Assembly: GCA_049645705.1 (NCBI GenBank)
Contig: JBARUK010000065.1
Span: 1 to 64,000, forward strand
Direction of reading: 5' to 3'
DNA length: 64,000 bases
Source: JBGNFV01 sp049645705
GTDB lineage: Bacteria > Bacteroidota > Bacteroidia > Cytophagales > Cyclobacteriaceae
Shown here: one piece after another, positions 18,014 through 27,373 of the stretch
How the letters are laid out: each line of letters begins with the position of its first letter
Numbering within the stretch: the stretch's first letter is position 1
Made by a program: the position numbers and the translations under genes
Notes under the pieces: generated by a model
Told to the model about the DNA's origin: nothing
The model's input: only the letters and a program-made list of their open reading frames with translations
The model's database searches: none

Positions 18014-18245
18014 TGAAATATATATTGAATGATTCTATTTTTTCTTAATGTACTAAGAAATTATTTAAAGTCAATCGAGACATGTAAATTCCTTCACCCG
18101 CTCTAATCCCTACCGTAACCTAACTCACTAAAGACAAGCTACTTACGAAACAACCACCACCCTACCGCCCTGTCACTAAGCCCCCAAATTAAAGCCAGTA
18201 TCGCCAGTGGTCATTCGGTAATATAGCTGTCCAAACCGAACCCGA

Positions 18246-18863
18246 ATGACTGTACTATCCCGAAAGATCCTTAAGAGCTTTTTCAGTAAAGGGCGCCGTC
18301 CTTCTGAGGATCATTTCAAGAGCCTGATCGACAGCTTTGTGCATAAGCAGGAAGATGACCTGCCGGACGGCGGCGAGCCTAAGGCGCCCCGCGGATTTGT
18401 GGCGGTGATGCCTGCCAAGGAAAATGCAGATGTCCAGCAACGTACTGCCGAGAGCCACACGGTGGCGGCAGGGGCAGGGGGTATGGAATGGCTGAGCTTT
18501 ACAGTCAAGGCAGCCGACTTTAAGGACGCCTCCACATCTAAGTCCGTAGCGGTGGGCGACCTGCCTGCCAAATCGCTCATACTGGGGGTATTTATCAAAC
18601 ACCATGAGGCCTTTACGGGCAAGGAGGTATCCGGCTACACGCTCAGCGTAGGTTCCAAATCCAGTAAAGAGATGTATGCCGAAGCTTATGATGTATACCA
18701 GAAGCCTACCGCTACGAAGGCAGGCGAGAAGCAACTCTTCCTGATGACGAACTGGGCCCGGAAAACGAAATTTTATGTGACGGCGAGCTCTGAAGGAGGT
18801 AACCTGGACAAGGTAACTGAAGGGGAAGCCGAGATACTGATACTAACCACCAGCCCTGCCTGA
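18246..18863 (+). CDS. eCIS operon first gene, tail-fibre-like small protein
   Basis: This 205-residue protein begins with a short helical domain (LKSFFSKGRRPSEDHFKSLIDSF) resembling the N-termini of some Bacteroidota phage-tail-type proteins. After a flexible linker comes a beta-rich domain of ~120 residues (WLSFTVKAADF, SLILGVFIKHHEAF, GYTLSVG). It ends 1 bp before the DUF4255 gene and so opens the 21-gene operon. No precise family is known to me. A surface-attached fibre or decoration role is inferred from the fold pattern and position. The promoter should lie in 18014-18245. Confidence 0.6.
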   Translation: MTVLSRKILKSFFSKGRRPSEDHFKSLIDSFVHKQEDDLPDGGEPKAPRGFVAVMPAKENADVQQRTAESHTVAAGAGGMEWLSFTVKAADFKDASTSKSVAVGDLPAKSLILGVFIKHHEAFTGKEVSGYTLSVGSKSSKEMYAEAYDVYQKPTATKAGEKQLFLMTNWARKTKFYVTASSEGGNLDKVTEGEAEILILTTSPA

Positions 18864-18864
18864 T

Positions 18865-19467
18865 ATGCTGCATCACACCCTCAACTTTCTGTCGCAGGAG
18901 ATGAACGCCTACCTCAATGTCCGGAATAACGACGGCATAGATAAGGTGGTGACCTCTAATGTGGCGGACGAATCAGGAAACTGGGCGATACCCAATGAGC
19001 GGCTGGGCCTGAGCATTATAAATGTGGAGGAGGAACGGGTATATAAGGAGCAACGCACCAGCCATGTGGACATGGACGGCATTACCTCTACCCGCAACCC
19101 GGAACTAAGGCTGAACCTGTACCTGCTGGTAACTTCGAATTTCTCAGGGCAGAACGGCTTTGACGAAACAATGTACCAGGAAGGGCTGAAGCAGCTATCC
19201 TATGTCATCAGTTTCTTCCAGGAGAAGAGCGTCTTTACCCAGGGCAACTCTCCGCTGATGGCGGCGATAGATGAAAACATGGAAAAGCTTATCGTAGAGC
19301 TGTTCTCGTTTTCTTTCGACCAACTAAACAACTTCTGGTCGGCCATAGGGGCTAAGTACCTGCCCTCGGTACTGTATAAAGTACGCATGCTGCGCTTCCA
19401 GGAGAACAGCATCGGATCCATTAATCCTGCGCTTACCGGTATTGTCATCAACAAAGCGACGAGGTAG
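18865..19467 (+). CDS. DUF4255 protein, Afp16/Pvc16-like tail terminator (cap)
   Basis: This 200-residue protein matches the DUF4255/Pvc16 N-terminal family: LNFLSQEMNAYLNVR at the start, SIINVEEERVYKEQ and LRLNLYLLVTSNF in the middle, and LPSVLYKVRMLRFQE near the end. In Afp and PVC particles this protein caps the distal end of the sheath and tube after assembly. The length is normal. It is packed between the fibre-like gene (1 bp) and the 349-residue gene (2 bp). Confidence 0.88.
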   Translation: MLHHTLNFLSQEMNAYLNVRNNDGIDKVVTSNVADESGNWAIPNERLGLSIINVEEERVYKEQRTSHVDMDGITSTRNPELRLNLYLLVTSNFSGQNGFDETMYQEGLKQLSYVISFFQEKSVFTQGNSPLMAAIDENMEKLIVELFSFSFDQLNNFWSAIGAKYLPSVLYKVRMLRFQENSIGSINPALTGIVINKATR

Positions 19468-19469
19468 CC

Positions 19470-20519
19470 ATGGATGTGTATTACAAACCCCTCTTTACGG
19501 TAAACTTCAGCCACGACTTCTATAAAAATGGCCGCAGCAGTGACCTGGTGGCGGTGCCGGTACCGGAGACGAAGAAGAAGCTGGCGGGAAACAAACTGCT
19601 GTTCAAGCACCTGGATACGGGCTTTAAAGTGCTGTTCCAGGCGCAGGACTTTGCTGGTACACCCTATGTAGACCAGTCAGATACGCGCTATACGTTTGCC
19701 CTGTACCACAGGGGCACCCGGGGCTTTACCGGCTTTACCGATATGTCTGACAGCGGCACGCCTTACAGCGGGGGCAATCTGCTGCATTTTCATAACGATC
19801 CGCCTGCCACCGCGGACATGACCCACCGGCTGGTAGCAGGGGCCAGGAACATGCTGTTTACCTATACCCTTCCTTTTGCGGCGACTGACCCGGCCACGCA
19901 CGAAGCCTCACTGGAGGTACAGAATAGTGCCGGGGACACAGTGATACCCTCATATAATATTACACCTGCCGAAGACGGCGGGGCCTACCATACGCAGATA
20001 GACCTGCGGGGCTTCCCGGCGGGGCGGTACACCCTCCGCATACAGGACGACACCCACCCACTGGAGACGGTGGAGTACTACCTGAGCCATGAGCTGGCGG
20101 CTACGGGGCTGCTGGGCGTGCTGGAGATAGACTACTCGGCGGCAGCGCTGGATGCGTACGACCTGACGCTGACGCGCAAAAGTACCTTCTGGAAATACTA
20201 CATCGTGAATAAAACGGGCAGGACGGACCTGGGAACGACCACGCTGGACCTGACGGATACCAGCGGCGACAGTGGTACGCCCTATGCCACCTACTCGTTT
20301 ACCCGTGGTCCGGTGCCGGACCCGACTGCTATACAGGGGCTTGAGACGGTGGTGTTTACCTCCGACAGCCAGATCCCTTTTCATGAGCAGCCCAAACTGG
20401 GGCTGAGCCTGACGCGAACGCCGGATGACAACCCGGTGCTATTCGACCACCTGCCGAACCCCTCCGCTACGGCGGTACCGAATTCGGCCAATGAATCTGA
20501 AATCTATGTATTTATCTAA
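19470..20519 (+). CDS. eCIS-associated beta-rich protein, unknown (possible cap adaptor)
   Basis: This 349-residue protein is predicted beta-rich throughout, with no signal peptide. Phrases such as YYKPLFTVNFSHDFYKNG at the start and FPAGRYTLRIQDD in the middle suggest immunoglobulin-like sandwiches. It lies between the cap gene and the first sheath gene in a tightly spaced operon. AlgoCIS-type systems have an extra cap adaptor beside the terminator; this protein could fill that place, but that is inference from gene order only. Confidence 0.6.
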   Translation: MDVYYKPLFTVNFSHDFYKNGRSSDLVAVPVPETKKKLAGNKLLFKHLDTGFKVLFQAQDFAGTPYVDQSDTRYTFALYHRGTRGFTGFTDMSDSGTPYSGGNLLHFHNDPPATADMTHRLVAGARNMLFTYTLPFAATDPATHEASLEVQNSAGDTVIPSYNITPAEDGGAYHTQIDLRGFPAGRYTLRIQDDTHPLETVEYYLSHELAATGLLGVLEIDYSAAALDAYDLTLTRKSTFWKYYIVNKTGRTDLGTTTLDLTDTSGDSGTPYATYSFTRGPVPDPTAIQGLETVVFTSDSQIPFHEQPKLGLSLTRTPDDNPVLFDHLPNPSATAVPNSANESEIYVFI

Positions 20520-20533
20520 CCCATACCGATGCC

Positions 20534-21979
20534 ATGCCAAATCCGCAAGCTCCCGGAGTCTATATTGAAGAAATAGCCACGCTGCCGGCTTCGGTAGCAC
20601 CTGTGGCTACGGCTATACCGGCCTTCGTCGGTTATACAGAACGCGTAAGTTACCAGGGTGAAGACCTGACCAATACGCCGAAGCGCATTACCAGCCTGCT
20701 GGAGTTTCGGGAAATATACGGCGGACCGGCGGCAGAACCTTTTACCATCACCGTGACCGGCGAGGTAGATGATCCTTCCGTAGCAGTGAGCCGTGCGGCC
20801 GATCCGGCTGACCGGCCGCCCTATATCCTGTACTATCATATGCAGATGTACTTTGCCAACGGCGGCGGGCCGTGCCACATCGTGACGGTAGGCACCTATA
20901 CGGTCTCTACACCATTTAATATGGACGGCAGCGAACTGGCCACGGGCCTGGCGGCGGCCGAACTGGAGGACGAAGTAACCCTGCTGGTGGTACCGGAAGC
21001 GGTACAGCTCAGCGGTACGCCCGGTGCGCGGGCTACACTCCACGATGCTATGCTGGCCCAGTGTGCCAGACTGCAGGACCGCTTCTCTATTATGGATGCC
21101 CTGGTAGTGGCCGATCCGGAAGACCCTGACAGCGACGGCGATACTTTCAGGGGAGATGTGGGAGCGGACAACCTGAAGTACGGGGCGGCTTACTATCCCT
21201 CTCTCAATACATTTATACCTTACTACTACACGGACGATACGACGATAGAAGACGACCGTACGGGTGATGATGCCGGACCGTACCACGACCGTACGCTGAC
21301 GGTGATCCGTGATGGACAAGATACCGGAGACCCAACGGACATAGAACCGGACAAGACACTGTATAACCTGATACTGGCAGAACTGCAGAAGCACACGGTG
21401 CACCTGTACCCCAGCGGGGCCATGGCGGGTATCTACGCCCGGGTAGACCGGGAGAGGGGCGTATGGAAAGCCCCGGCCAATGTGGGCGTGCAGCGGGTAA
21501 AGAAACCCGATGTACTGGTGACTGAAGAGGAGCAGGGCTTCCTCAATGTACACCCCGGGTCGGGCAAGTCGGTCAATGTGATCCGGCGCTTCGAAGGTAA
21601 GGGCAACCTGGTATGGGGTGCCCGTACGCTGGCGGGCAATGACAATGAGTGGCGGTATATCAATGTACGCAGGCTGTTCATATTCGTGGAAGAGTCCTGT
21701 AAAAAGGCCAGCGAATTTGTGGTGTTCGAACCGAACGATGCCAAAACCTGGCTGCGGGTAAAGACGATGATCGAAAACTTCCTGACCCAGCTCTGGCGGG
21801 AGGGTGCGCTGGCCGGTGCCAAGCCGGACGATGCCTTCCGCGTAAATATAGGCCTGGGGATCACTATGACCCCGCTGGACATTCTGGAAGGGCGGATGAA
21901 CGTGGAAATAGCCATGGCTGCCGTGCGTCCGGCTGAGTTCATCATCCTGAAATTCTCACATAAGCTACAGGAATCTTAA
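20534..21979 (+). CDS. Contractile tail sheath protein 1
   Basis: This 481-residue protein has the sheath signature at both ends. The N-terminal PGVYIEEIATLPASVAPVAT forms the linker that threads into neighbouring subunits. The C-terminal tail_sheath_C region (GARTLAGNDNEWRYINVRRL, DILEGRMNVEIAMAAVRPAE) builds the inner contractile wall. A variable surface domain fills residues ~90-280. It corresponds to Afp2/3/4 and Pvc2/3/4. It is followed after 18 bp by a second sheath gene that is near-identical at the ends and divergent in the middle. Confidence 0.97.
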   Translation: MPNPQAPGVYIEEIATLPASVAPVATAIPAFVGYTERVSYQGEDLTNTPKRITSLLEFREIYGGPAAEPFTITVTGEVDDPSVAVSRAADPADRPPYILYYHMQMYFANGGGPCHIVTVGTYTVSTPFNMDGSELATGLAAAELEDEVTLLVVPEAVQLSGTPGARATLHDAMLAQCARLQDRFSIMDALVVADPEDPDSDGDTFRGDVGADNLKYGAAYYPSLNTFIPYYYTDDTTIEDDRTGDDAGPYHDRTLTVIRDGQDTGDPTDIEPDKTLYNLILAELQKHTVHLYPSGAMAGIYARVDRERGVWKAPANVGVQRVKKPDVLVTEEEQGFLNVHPGSGKSVNVIRRFEGKGNLVWGARTLAGNDNEWRYINVRRLFIFVEESCKKASEFVVFEPNDAKTWLRVKTMIENFLTQLWREGALAGAKPDDAFRVNIGLGITMTPLDILEGRMNVEIAMAAVRPAEFIILKFSHKLQES

Positions 21980-21997
21980 ACCAAAACTACTGAAACC

Positions 21998-23419
21998 ATG
22001 AATTACACAGCCCCCGGCGTATACATAGAAGAAATACCCACCCTGCCCGCCTCGGTAGCAGGGGTAGCTACGGCCATCCCGGCTTTTATCGGCTATGTGG
22101 AAACCATGGCAGAGGATGGTGATGCCAATGCACTGTTGAATGTGCCCACCCGGATCACCTCCTTCCTGGAATACGAAGCACATTTCGGCGGTGCCCCTAA
22201 TGAGACCATCGGCCTGACCATAACGGACACCTACGACGGCGATAACGTACTGACGGACCGGACCTTTGAAGCCACGCTGGCCTCCCCGAGTGATTTTATG
22301 CTCTACCACAGCATGCGGATGTACTTTGCCAATGGTGGCGGTCCCTGCTATGTAGTGGCAGTGGGTGACTACAACGGTTCGGTAAGCAGCGGTGCGGAGA
22401 CTCCCCCGGCTGGTTTGCTGGGTGGCCTGGCGGCTATCAAAAAGATAGATGAACCCACGTTGCTGGTCTTTCCTGACCAGATCAGTGTGGCGGGTGTCAG
22501 CAGTACATATAATGCAGCCCTGACCCAGTGCCGGCAACTGAAAGACCGCTTTGTGATCATGGACGTGAAGGAGGTAACGGACGACCCGAATGCCGACGCG
22601 ACCAACTTCCGGGACAGCGGTATCGGTATCGACAACCTGCGGTACGGAGCCGCATACTATCCGTACCTGAAAACGGTGCTGAACTACGGCTATGACGAGA
22701 CGGCACTAAACATAACCCATACGGTAAACGGTACTGCCCCGGGTGGTGCGCCGACCTTTGCCGGAACGCTGGAAAACCTTAATAATAATCATCCCAGCGT
22801 GTACCGCTCGGTACTGGTAGAGATGAATAAGCTGACCGTGACCGTGCCGCCATCCGGTGTAGTTGCGGGCATCTACGCACGGGTAGACCGTGAGCGTGGC
22901 GTATGGAAGGCCCCGGCCAATGTAGGCGTGCGCAATGTGGTAGGACCAAGTCATAAGATAAGCCAGGCGCAGCAGGAGGGCCTGAATGTGGATTCCACCG
23001 GGGGCAAATCGATCAATGTGATCAGGTCATTTGCCGGAAAAGGTACCCTGGTATGGGGCGCACGTACCCTGGCGGGTAATGATAATGAGTGGCGCTACGT
23101 CAACGTGCGCAGGCTCTTCATCTACGCCGAGGAATCTATCCTGAAAGCAACCGGCCAGATGGTGTTTGAACCCAACGATGCCAAAACCTGGCTGCGGGTA
23201 AAGGCGATGATCGAAAATTTCCTGACCCAGCTCTGGCGCGATGGTGCACTGGCAGGAGCCAAGCCGGAGCAGGCCTTCTTCGTGAACATAGGCCTGGGCA
23301 TCACCATGAACGCGCAGGACATACTGGAGGGCAGAATGAACGTGGAAATAGGAATGGCAGCCGTAAGACCGGCCGAGTTCATCATCCTGAAATTCTCGCA
23401 CCTGCTACAAACCTCATAA
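21998..23419 (+). CDS. Contractile tail sheath protein 2
   Basis: This 473-residue paralogue of the preceding sheath protein shares the N-terminal PGVYIEEIPTLPASVAGVAT and the C-terminal half almost residue for residue (GARTLAGNDNEWRYVNVRRL, DILEGRMNVEIGMAAVRPAE). The surface domain differs. In Afp/PVC one sheath paralogue forms the bulk and others sit at the baseplate-proximal ring; the same division of labour is likely here. Classical Afp/PVC loci have three sheaths and this one has two. Confidence 0.97.
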   Translation: MNYTAPGVYIEEIPTLPASVAGVATAIPAFIGYVETMAEDGDANALLNVPTRITSFLEYEAHFGGAPNETIGLTITDTYDGDNVLTDRTFEATLASPSDFMLYHSMRMYFANGGGPCYVVAVGDYNGSVSSGAETPPAGLLGGLAAIKKIDEPTLLVFPDQISVAGVSSTYNAALTQCRQLKDRFVIMDVKEVTDDPNADATNFRDSGIGIDNLRYGAAYYPYLKTVLNYGYDETALNITHTVNGTAPGGAPTFAGTLENLNNNHPSVYRSVLVEMNKLTVTVPPSGVVAGIYARVDRERGVWKAPANVGVRNVVGPSHKISQAQQEGLNVDSTGGKSINVIRSFAGKGTLVWGARTLAGNDNEWRYVNVRRLFIYAEESILKATGQMVFEPNDAKTWLRVKAMIENFLTQLWRDGALAGAKPEQAFFVNIGLGITMNAQDILEGRMNVEIGMAAVRPAEFIILKFSHLLQTS

Positions 23420-23462
23420 CCTAGTAAAATCAATTCAGAATCAGACCTAAACCTTATCAGAT

Positions 23463-23897
23463 ATGGCTATCAATTATCCGCTTACCGTCTTTCACTTCCA
23501 GGTAGAATGGGGCGGTACACGTATAGGCTTTACGGAAGTATCGGGCCTTACCATAGAGCTGCAGACCATCGACTACCGTGAGGGCAGCTCGTACGAGTAC
23601 CAGGTAACCAAAATGCCGGGCATACCGCAGTTTTCCAACATCACGCTGAAGCGCGGCATATTCAAGGGTGACAACGAGTTCTTCCAGTGGCTGAACACGG
23701 TGAAGCTTACCAATATAGAGCGGCGGTCTATTACCGTAAGCCTGCTTAACGAAGAGCATGAGCCGGTGGCTGTGTGGAAGATCAAGGAGGCTTTTCCCGT
23801 GAAAGTGGAAGGACCCACCCTGAACAGTACGGGTAACGAGGCGGCCGTGGAAACGGTAGAGCTGGCCCACGAGGGACTCAGTGTAGAATACCTGTAA
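23463..23897 (+). CDS. Inner tube protein 1 (gp19/Hcp-like, Afp1-type)
   Basis: This 144-residue protein belongs to the phage T4 gp19-like tail tube family. Motifs are FHFQVEWGGTRIGFTEVSGL at the start, TLKRGIFKGDNEFFQWLN in the middle, and VETVELAHEGLSVEYL at the end. Hexameric rings of this protein form the rigid tube that carries cargo. The length is exact for Afp1/Pvc1. It is 43 bp after sheath 2, the largest gap so far in the operon. Confidence 0.95.
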   Translation: MAINYPLTVFHFQVEWGGTRIGFTEVSGLTIELQTIDYREGSSYEYQVTKMPGIPQFSNITLKRGIFKGDNEFFQWLNTVKLTNIERRSITVSLLNEEHEPVAVWKIKEAFPVKVEGPTLNSTGNEAAVETVELAHEGLSVEYL

Positions 23898-23900
23898 GCT

Positions 23901-24371
23901 ATGGCGCTTCACTATCCCCCTGTCGGGTTTAATTTCCTGGTACGCTTTGAAGGACTTGAGACCAAATACCCGGGTATACCGGACGTAGGGTTTCAGTCTG
24001 TGGAAGGGCTGAGTACCGAAGTGGGCGTAGAGGAGTATAGCGAAGGAGGGGAGAACCGGTATGCACACAGGATGCCCAACCCGGTAAGCTACGGTAACCT
24101 GACAATGAAACGCGGCCTGCTTATAGGCAGCAGCCTGATAGGCTGGTTCAGGGATGCCACCGAGCTGTTTGAGTTCGAGGCGCACGATGTGCTGGTCATG
24201 TTGCTGAACCGCCAGCTCATCCCCATACAGGCCTGGAATTTTATAAATGCCTGGCCGGTCAAGTGGGACATAGAAGGCATGAATGCAGAGGAAAACGGCA
24301 TTATGGCGGAGAGCATCGAGTTTACCTACCAGTACTTCCGCAGGCTGGACCCTACTACGGTTTCCATTTAA
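23901..24371 (+). CDS. Inner tube protein 2 (Afp5/Pvc5-type tube initiator)
   Basis: This 156-residue second member of the gp19-like family has FNFLVRFEGLETKYPGIPDV at the start, LTMKRGLLIGSSLIGWF in the middle, and ESIEFTYQYFRRLDPTTVSI at the end. The longer N-terminal loop and the order directly before DUF5908 and LysM genes match the baseplate-proximal tube protein (Afp5/Pvc5), which nucleates the tube on the spike hub. It begins 3 bp after the first tube gene. Confidence 0.93.
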   Translation: MALHYPPVGFNFLVRFEGLETKYPGIPDVGFQSVEGLSTEVGVEEYSEGGENRYAHRMPNPVSYGNLTMKRGLLIGSSLIGWFRDATELFEFEAHDVLVMLLNRQLIPIQAWNFINAWPVKWDIEGMNAEENGIMAESIEFTYQYFRRLDPTTVSI

Positions 24372-24386
24372 CTAAATACCTGACCT

Positions 24387-24545
24387 ATGCCAGTAGAGAT
24401 AAGAGAGCTGATCATCAAGGCTTTTATAGACAACAGCAGCGGCGAAGGCGCGCGTACTCCCGCTGCTGCAGGAAGGTCCGATGAGGCCCTTACGCAATAC
24501 CTGGACCAGGTGATCGAAATATTCGACAATGAAAACGAACGCTGA
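24387..24545 (+). CDS. DUF5908 small eCIS protein
   Basis: This 52-residue gene is easy to miss. It starts MPVEIRELIIKAFIDN, the typical opening of DUF5908 proteins, and ends DQVIEIFDNENER, with a flexible Gly/Ala-rich middle. DUF5908 genes sit between tube and LysM genes in Bacteroidota contractile systems; the role is unknown. It ends 2 bp before the next ATG. Confidence 0.88.
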   Translation: MPVEIRELIIKAFIDNSSGEGARTPAAAGRSDEALTQYLDQVIEIFDNENER

Positions 24546-24547
24546 AC

Positions 24548-25336
24548 ATGGGAATAAGTAACCTGCTTGATGGATTCGGAGGGCTGGAAAAGTTGCGTAT
24601 TACGGCCTTTCCCGATAATACATATGCAGCCGGTACGGCGACCAGGGGCTACATAGTGATGTACAACCCCACGGCGTACGACTACGACTATAAGATACTG
24701 TGGGCCGAGGAGGGACAGGCCGGTGCACCCGCTACGGAGCAGGCCTACCTGCGCAACCAGAGTGAAAGTCTCAGCTTCGAGTTCCTGTTCGATGCCACCG
24801 GCGCATCGCCGCCGGGCAACCATGTACCGGGCGGTGAGGAAGGCAGCGGTAAGACTGACGAACCGGCGGCCGAAAACCTGAACGCCATAGAGATCATCAC
24901 CAAGGATAAGCACGTGGAGGGGGCCATCTCCAAGTTCTTTGAGATGATGTACCAGAAGCAGGGCGACACGCACCAGCCGAACCACCTGCAGATAAACTGG
25001 GGCAACCTGGAATTCCGGGGCGTAATGGAAAAAGCCAGTGTTTCCTACAAGCTATTCAATAGGGCAGGGGTTGCCATCCGTGCCACCGTAAGTGCCACAT
25101 TTAAGCACAGCATGGCCCGGGAAGAGCAGGAGAACACCACCCAGACCAACTCGCCCGACCTGACGCACTATCGCCTGGCCAGTACGAGCAGCAACCTGCC
25201 GCTGATGACCAAAGACATTTACAAAGACCCGATGCTATACCTGGAGGTAGCCCGCACAAATAAGCTGAAGAACTTCCGGAAGCTGAAAGCCGGGCAACGC
25301 ATTGCCTTTTACCCGCTGGAAAAAACCACCCGCTGA
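24548..25336 (+). CDS. LysM-type baseplate adaptor (Afp7/Pvc7-like)
   Basis: This 262-residue protein has the CIS_tube/T4 gp53-like N-terminal domain (LEKLRITAFPDN, YIVMYNPTAYDYDYKI, LSFEFLFDATG). A C-terminal LysM-like segment (DLTHYRLASTSSNL, KNFRKLKAGQRIAFY) follows. In Afp/PVC this protein encircles the base of the tube and joins it to the spike and wedges. Its stop codon overlaps the spike gene start (TGATG), so the two are coupled. Confidence 0.92.
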   Translation: MGISNLLDGFGGLEKLRITAFPDNTYAAGTATRGYIVMYNPTAYDYDYKILWAEEGQAGAPATEQAYLRNQSESLSFEFLFDATGASPPGNHVPGGEEGSGKTDEPAAENLNAIEIITKDKHVEGAISKFFEMMYQKQGDTHQPNHLQINWGNLEFRGVMEKASVSYKLFNRAGVAIRATVSATFKHSMAREEQENTTQTNSPDLTHYRLASTSSNLPLMTKDIYKDPMLYLEVARTNKLKNFRKLKAGQRIAFYPLEKTTR

Positions 25337-27075
25337 TGGCGAACACCAATAACGATACCGGGCTACCCACCTTTCGCATACTCTCAGGCGGAAGTGCCAT
25401 ACCGTCAGATTACGGTGTGGCGGCCTTTGCCGTACGCAAGCAGGTGAACCGGATCCCCTCTGCCCGGCTGGTGCTGTTTGACGGCAGTGTGGCCGAGCAG
25501 ACCTTTAAAGTAAGCGGGGCCGAGGAGTTTGTACCCGGTAAGGAGATAGAGATACAGGCGGGGTACAATAACCAGAATGAGACCATCTTCAGGGGTATAG
25601 TGATCCGTCATGCCATAAAAACGCGTAAGGACCAGCCCGGCAACCTGATACTGGACCTGAAGGATGTGGCCATAAAAATGACGGTAGGAAAGAAGAATAC
25701 CTACTTCACGGAAGTGACCGACAGTGATGTGATAGAAGAGGTGCTGGGCCGCTACGGCGACATTACGCCCGAGGTGGAAGCGACTAATGACGAGCATGCG
25801 GAGATGACGCAGTACTACTGCACGGACTGGGACTTTATGATGAGCCGGGCGGACGCCAACGGTATGCTGGCCTATATCAGTGACGGCACCCTTGCCATAA
25901 AGACCCCTGCCATAGCTGACCCGGTGCTGGAACTGGAATACGGCCGTAACATGATCGAATTTGAGGCGGGCATGGACGTGCGCGAGCAATACAAGGGCAC
26001 CCTTACGCGCTCATGGGACTACTCATCGCAGGAAATGCTGGAGGCTGAAGGAGCCGACCCGGGCCTGGAAGAGGCGGGGAACCTGAGTGCGGATGAACTG
26101 GCAGATGTGATAGGCCTGGAACAGCTACCCATGCAGCATGGCAATAAGCTGACTACCAAAGAGCTGGAGAAGTGGGCCAGTGCCAAACTGCTCCGCAGCC
26201 GCCTGGCCAAGGTACGCGGCCGGGTCCGCATATTCGGCAACAACGTGATCAAACCCGGCGATACGATCGAGCTGCTCTCCGTAGGAGACCGGTTTCTCGG
26301 CAAGGCCTTCGTGTCCGGGGTACTGCACCAGCTTTCGGCCAATTCCCAGTGGGTCACTGATATACAGTTTGGCCTCAGCCCGAAGTGGTTTTCCGAGCAG
26401 TTCTCCAACATCATGGACAAGCCTGCCGCGGGGCTGCTGCCTGCGGTGTACGGCCTGCAGAATGCCGTAGTGACCCAGCTACACGAAGACCCGGCCGGGG
26501 AAGACCGCATAAAGGTGAGAGTACCGGTGATGGATGCTCAGGCCGAAGGCATATGGGCACGTATGGCTACCCTGGATGCCGGCGATAGCCGGGGCGTTTT
26601 CTTTCGCCCGGAGGTAGGCGACGAGGTGATCGTAGGGTTTGTGAACGACGATCCGCGCGCGCCGGTGATACTGGGCATGCTGCACAGCCAGGCCAAGCCC
26701 TCGCCTGTACCGGCCGAGGAAGAGAACAACATCAAGGGCATAATCACCCGCAGTGAGATAAAGCTGCTGTTCGACGATGACCTGAAAGTCGCCAGCCTGG
26801 AAACGCCCGGGGGTAATAAATACATCCTTAACGACGATGAGGAGGGCATTCTCATAGAAGATATGAATGGCAATATGATCGAAATGTCCCCGGACGGCAT
26901 CACGATAAAAAGCGCTAAAAAGCTGATCCTGGATGCACCGGATGATGTGGAGATCAACGGAAAGAATATAACGGCCGCCGCCCAGTCTGCCTTTAAGGCT
27001 GAGGGCAGCAGCAGCGCCGATTTTACCACCAACGGCAAGGCGACCATAAAGGGCAGTCTTGTAGGAATAAACTGA
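25336..27075 (+). CDS. VgrG-like spike protein (Afp8/Pvc8)
   Basis: This 579-residue protein fuses a gp27-like hub (residues ~1-370) to a gp5-type OB-fold (about 378-460, with DRIKVRVPVMDAQAEGIWAR and GDEVIVGFVNDDPRAPVILG). A beta-helical needle (about 480-579) shows repeating short strands (LLFDDDLKVASLE, GNMIEMSPDGITIKSAKKL). Trimers form the puncturing spike. The length fits Afp8/Pvc8. No enzymatic C-terminal extension is present, so cargo is not fused to the spike. Confidence 0.96.
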   Translation: MANTNNDTGLPTFRILSGGSAIPSDYGVAAFAVRKQVNRIPSARLVLFDGSVAEQTFKVSGAEEFVPGKEIEIQAGYNNQNETIFRGIVIRHAIKTRKDQPGNLILDLKDVAIKMTVGKKNTYFTEVTDSDVIEEVLGRYGDITPEVEATNDEHAEMTQYYCTDWDFMMSRADANGMLAYISDGTLAIKTPAIADPVLELEYGRNMIEFEAGMDVREQYKGTLTRSWDYSSQEMLEAEGADPGLEEAGNLSADELADVIGLEQLPMQHGNKLTTKELEKWASAKLLRSRLAKVRGRVRIFGNNVIKPGDTIELLSVGDRFLGKAFVSGVLHQLSANSQWVTDIQFGLSPKWFSEQFSNIMDKPAAGLLPAVYGLQNAVVTQLHEDPAGEDRIKVRVPVMDAQAEGIWARMATLDAGDSRGVFFRPEVGDEVIVGFVNDDPRAPVILGMLHSQAKPSPVPAEEENNIKGIITRSEIKLLFDDDLKVASLETPGGNKYILNDDEEGILIEDMNGNMIEMSPDGITIKSAKKLILDAPDDVEINGKNITAAAQSAFKAEGSSSADFTTNGKATIKGSLVGIN

Positions 27076-27082
27076 TATAGCT

Positions 27083-27361
27083 ATGCCCGCAGCAGCACGC
27101 GTGATCGACACGACTAACCACGGCGGTACCATTATGGGACCGGGAGTACCCACGGTACTCATCGGCGGTATGCCGGCCGCCGTACTGGGCGATAATCACA
27201 TTTGCGCCCTGCCGCCCACCGGTCACCAGCCTACGGCAAGCCCCTTTACGCTGGGCAGTGCCACCGTTACCATCGGGGGAAAACCGGCGGTAAGGGTAGG
27301 GGACGTGTGTGCCTGCGGGGCTTCTGCAGCGGTGGGTGAGCCCACCGTTATGATCGGATAA
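27083..27361 (+). CDS. PAAR-like spike tip protein (Afp10/Pvc10)
   Basis: This 92-residue PAAR-type protein has the ARVIDTTNHGG opening, repeated strand-turns (VPTVLIGGMPAAVLGD, SATVTIGGKPAVRVGD) and His/Cys residues able to bind a metal at the tip (DNHICALPPTGH, CACGA). It sharpens the spike. The bare length shows no effector fusion. It is 7 bp after the spike gene. Confidence 0.96.
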   Translation: MPAAARVIDTTNHGGTIMGPGVPTVLIGGMPAAVLGDNHICALPPTGHQPTASPFTLGSATVTIGGKPAVRVGDVCACGASAAVGEPTVMIG

Positions 27362-27373
27362 TGAACTGATAGC

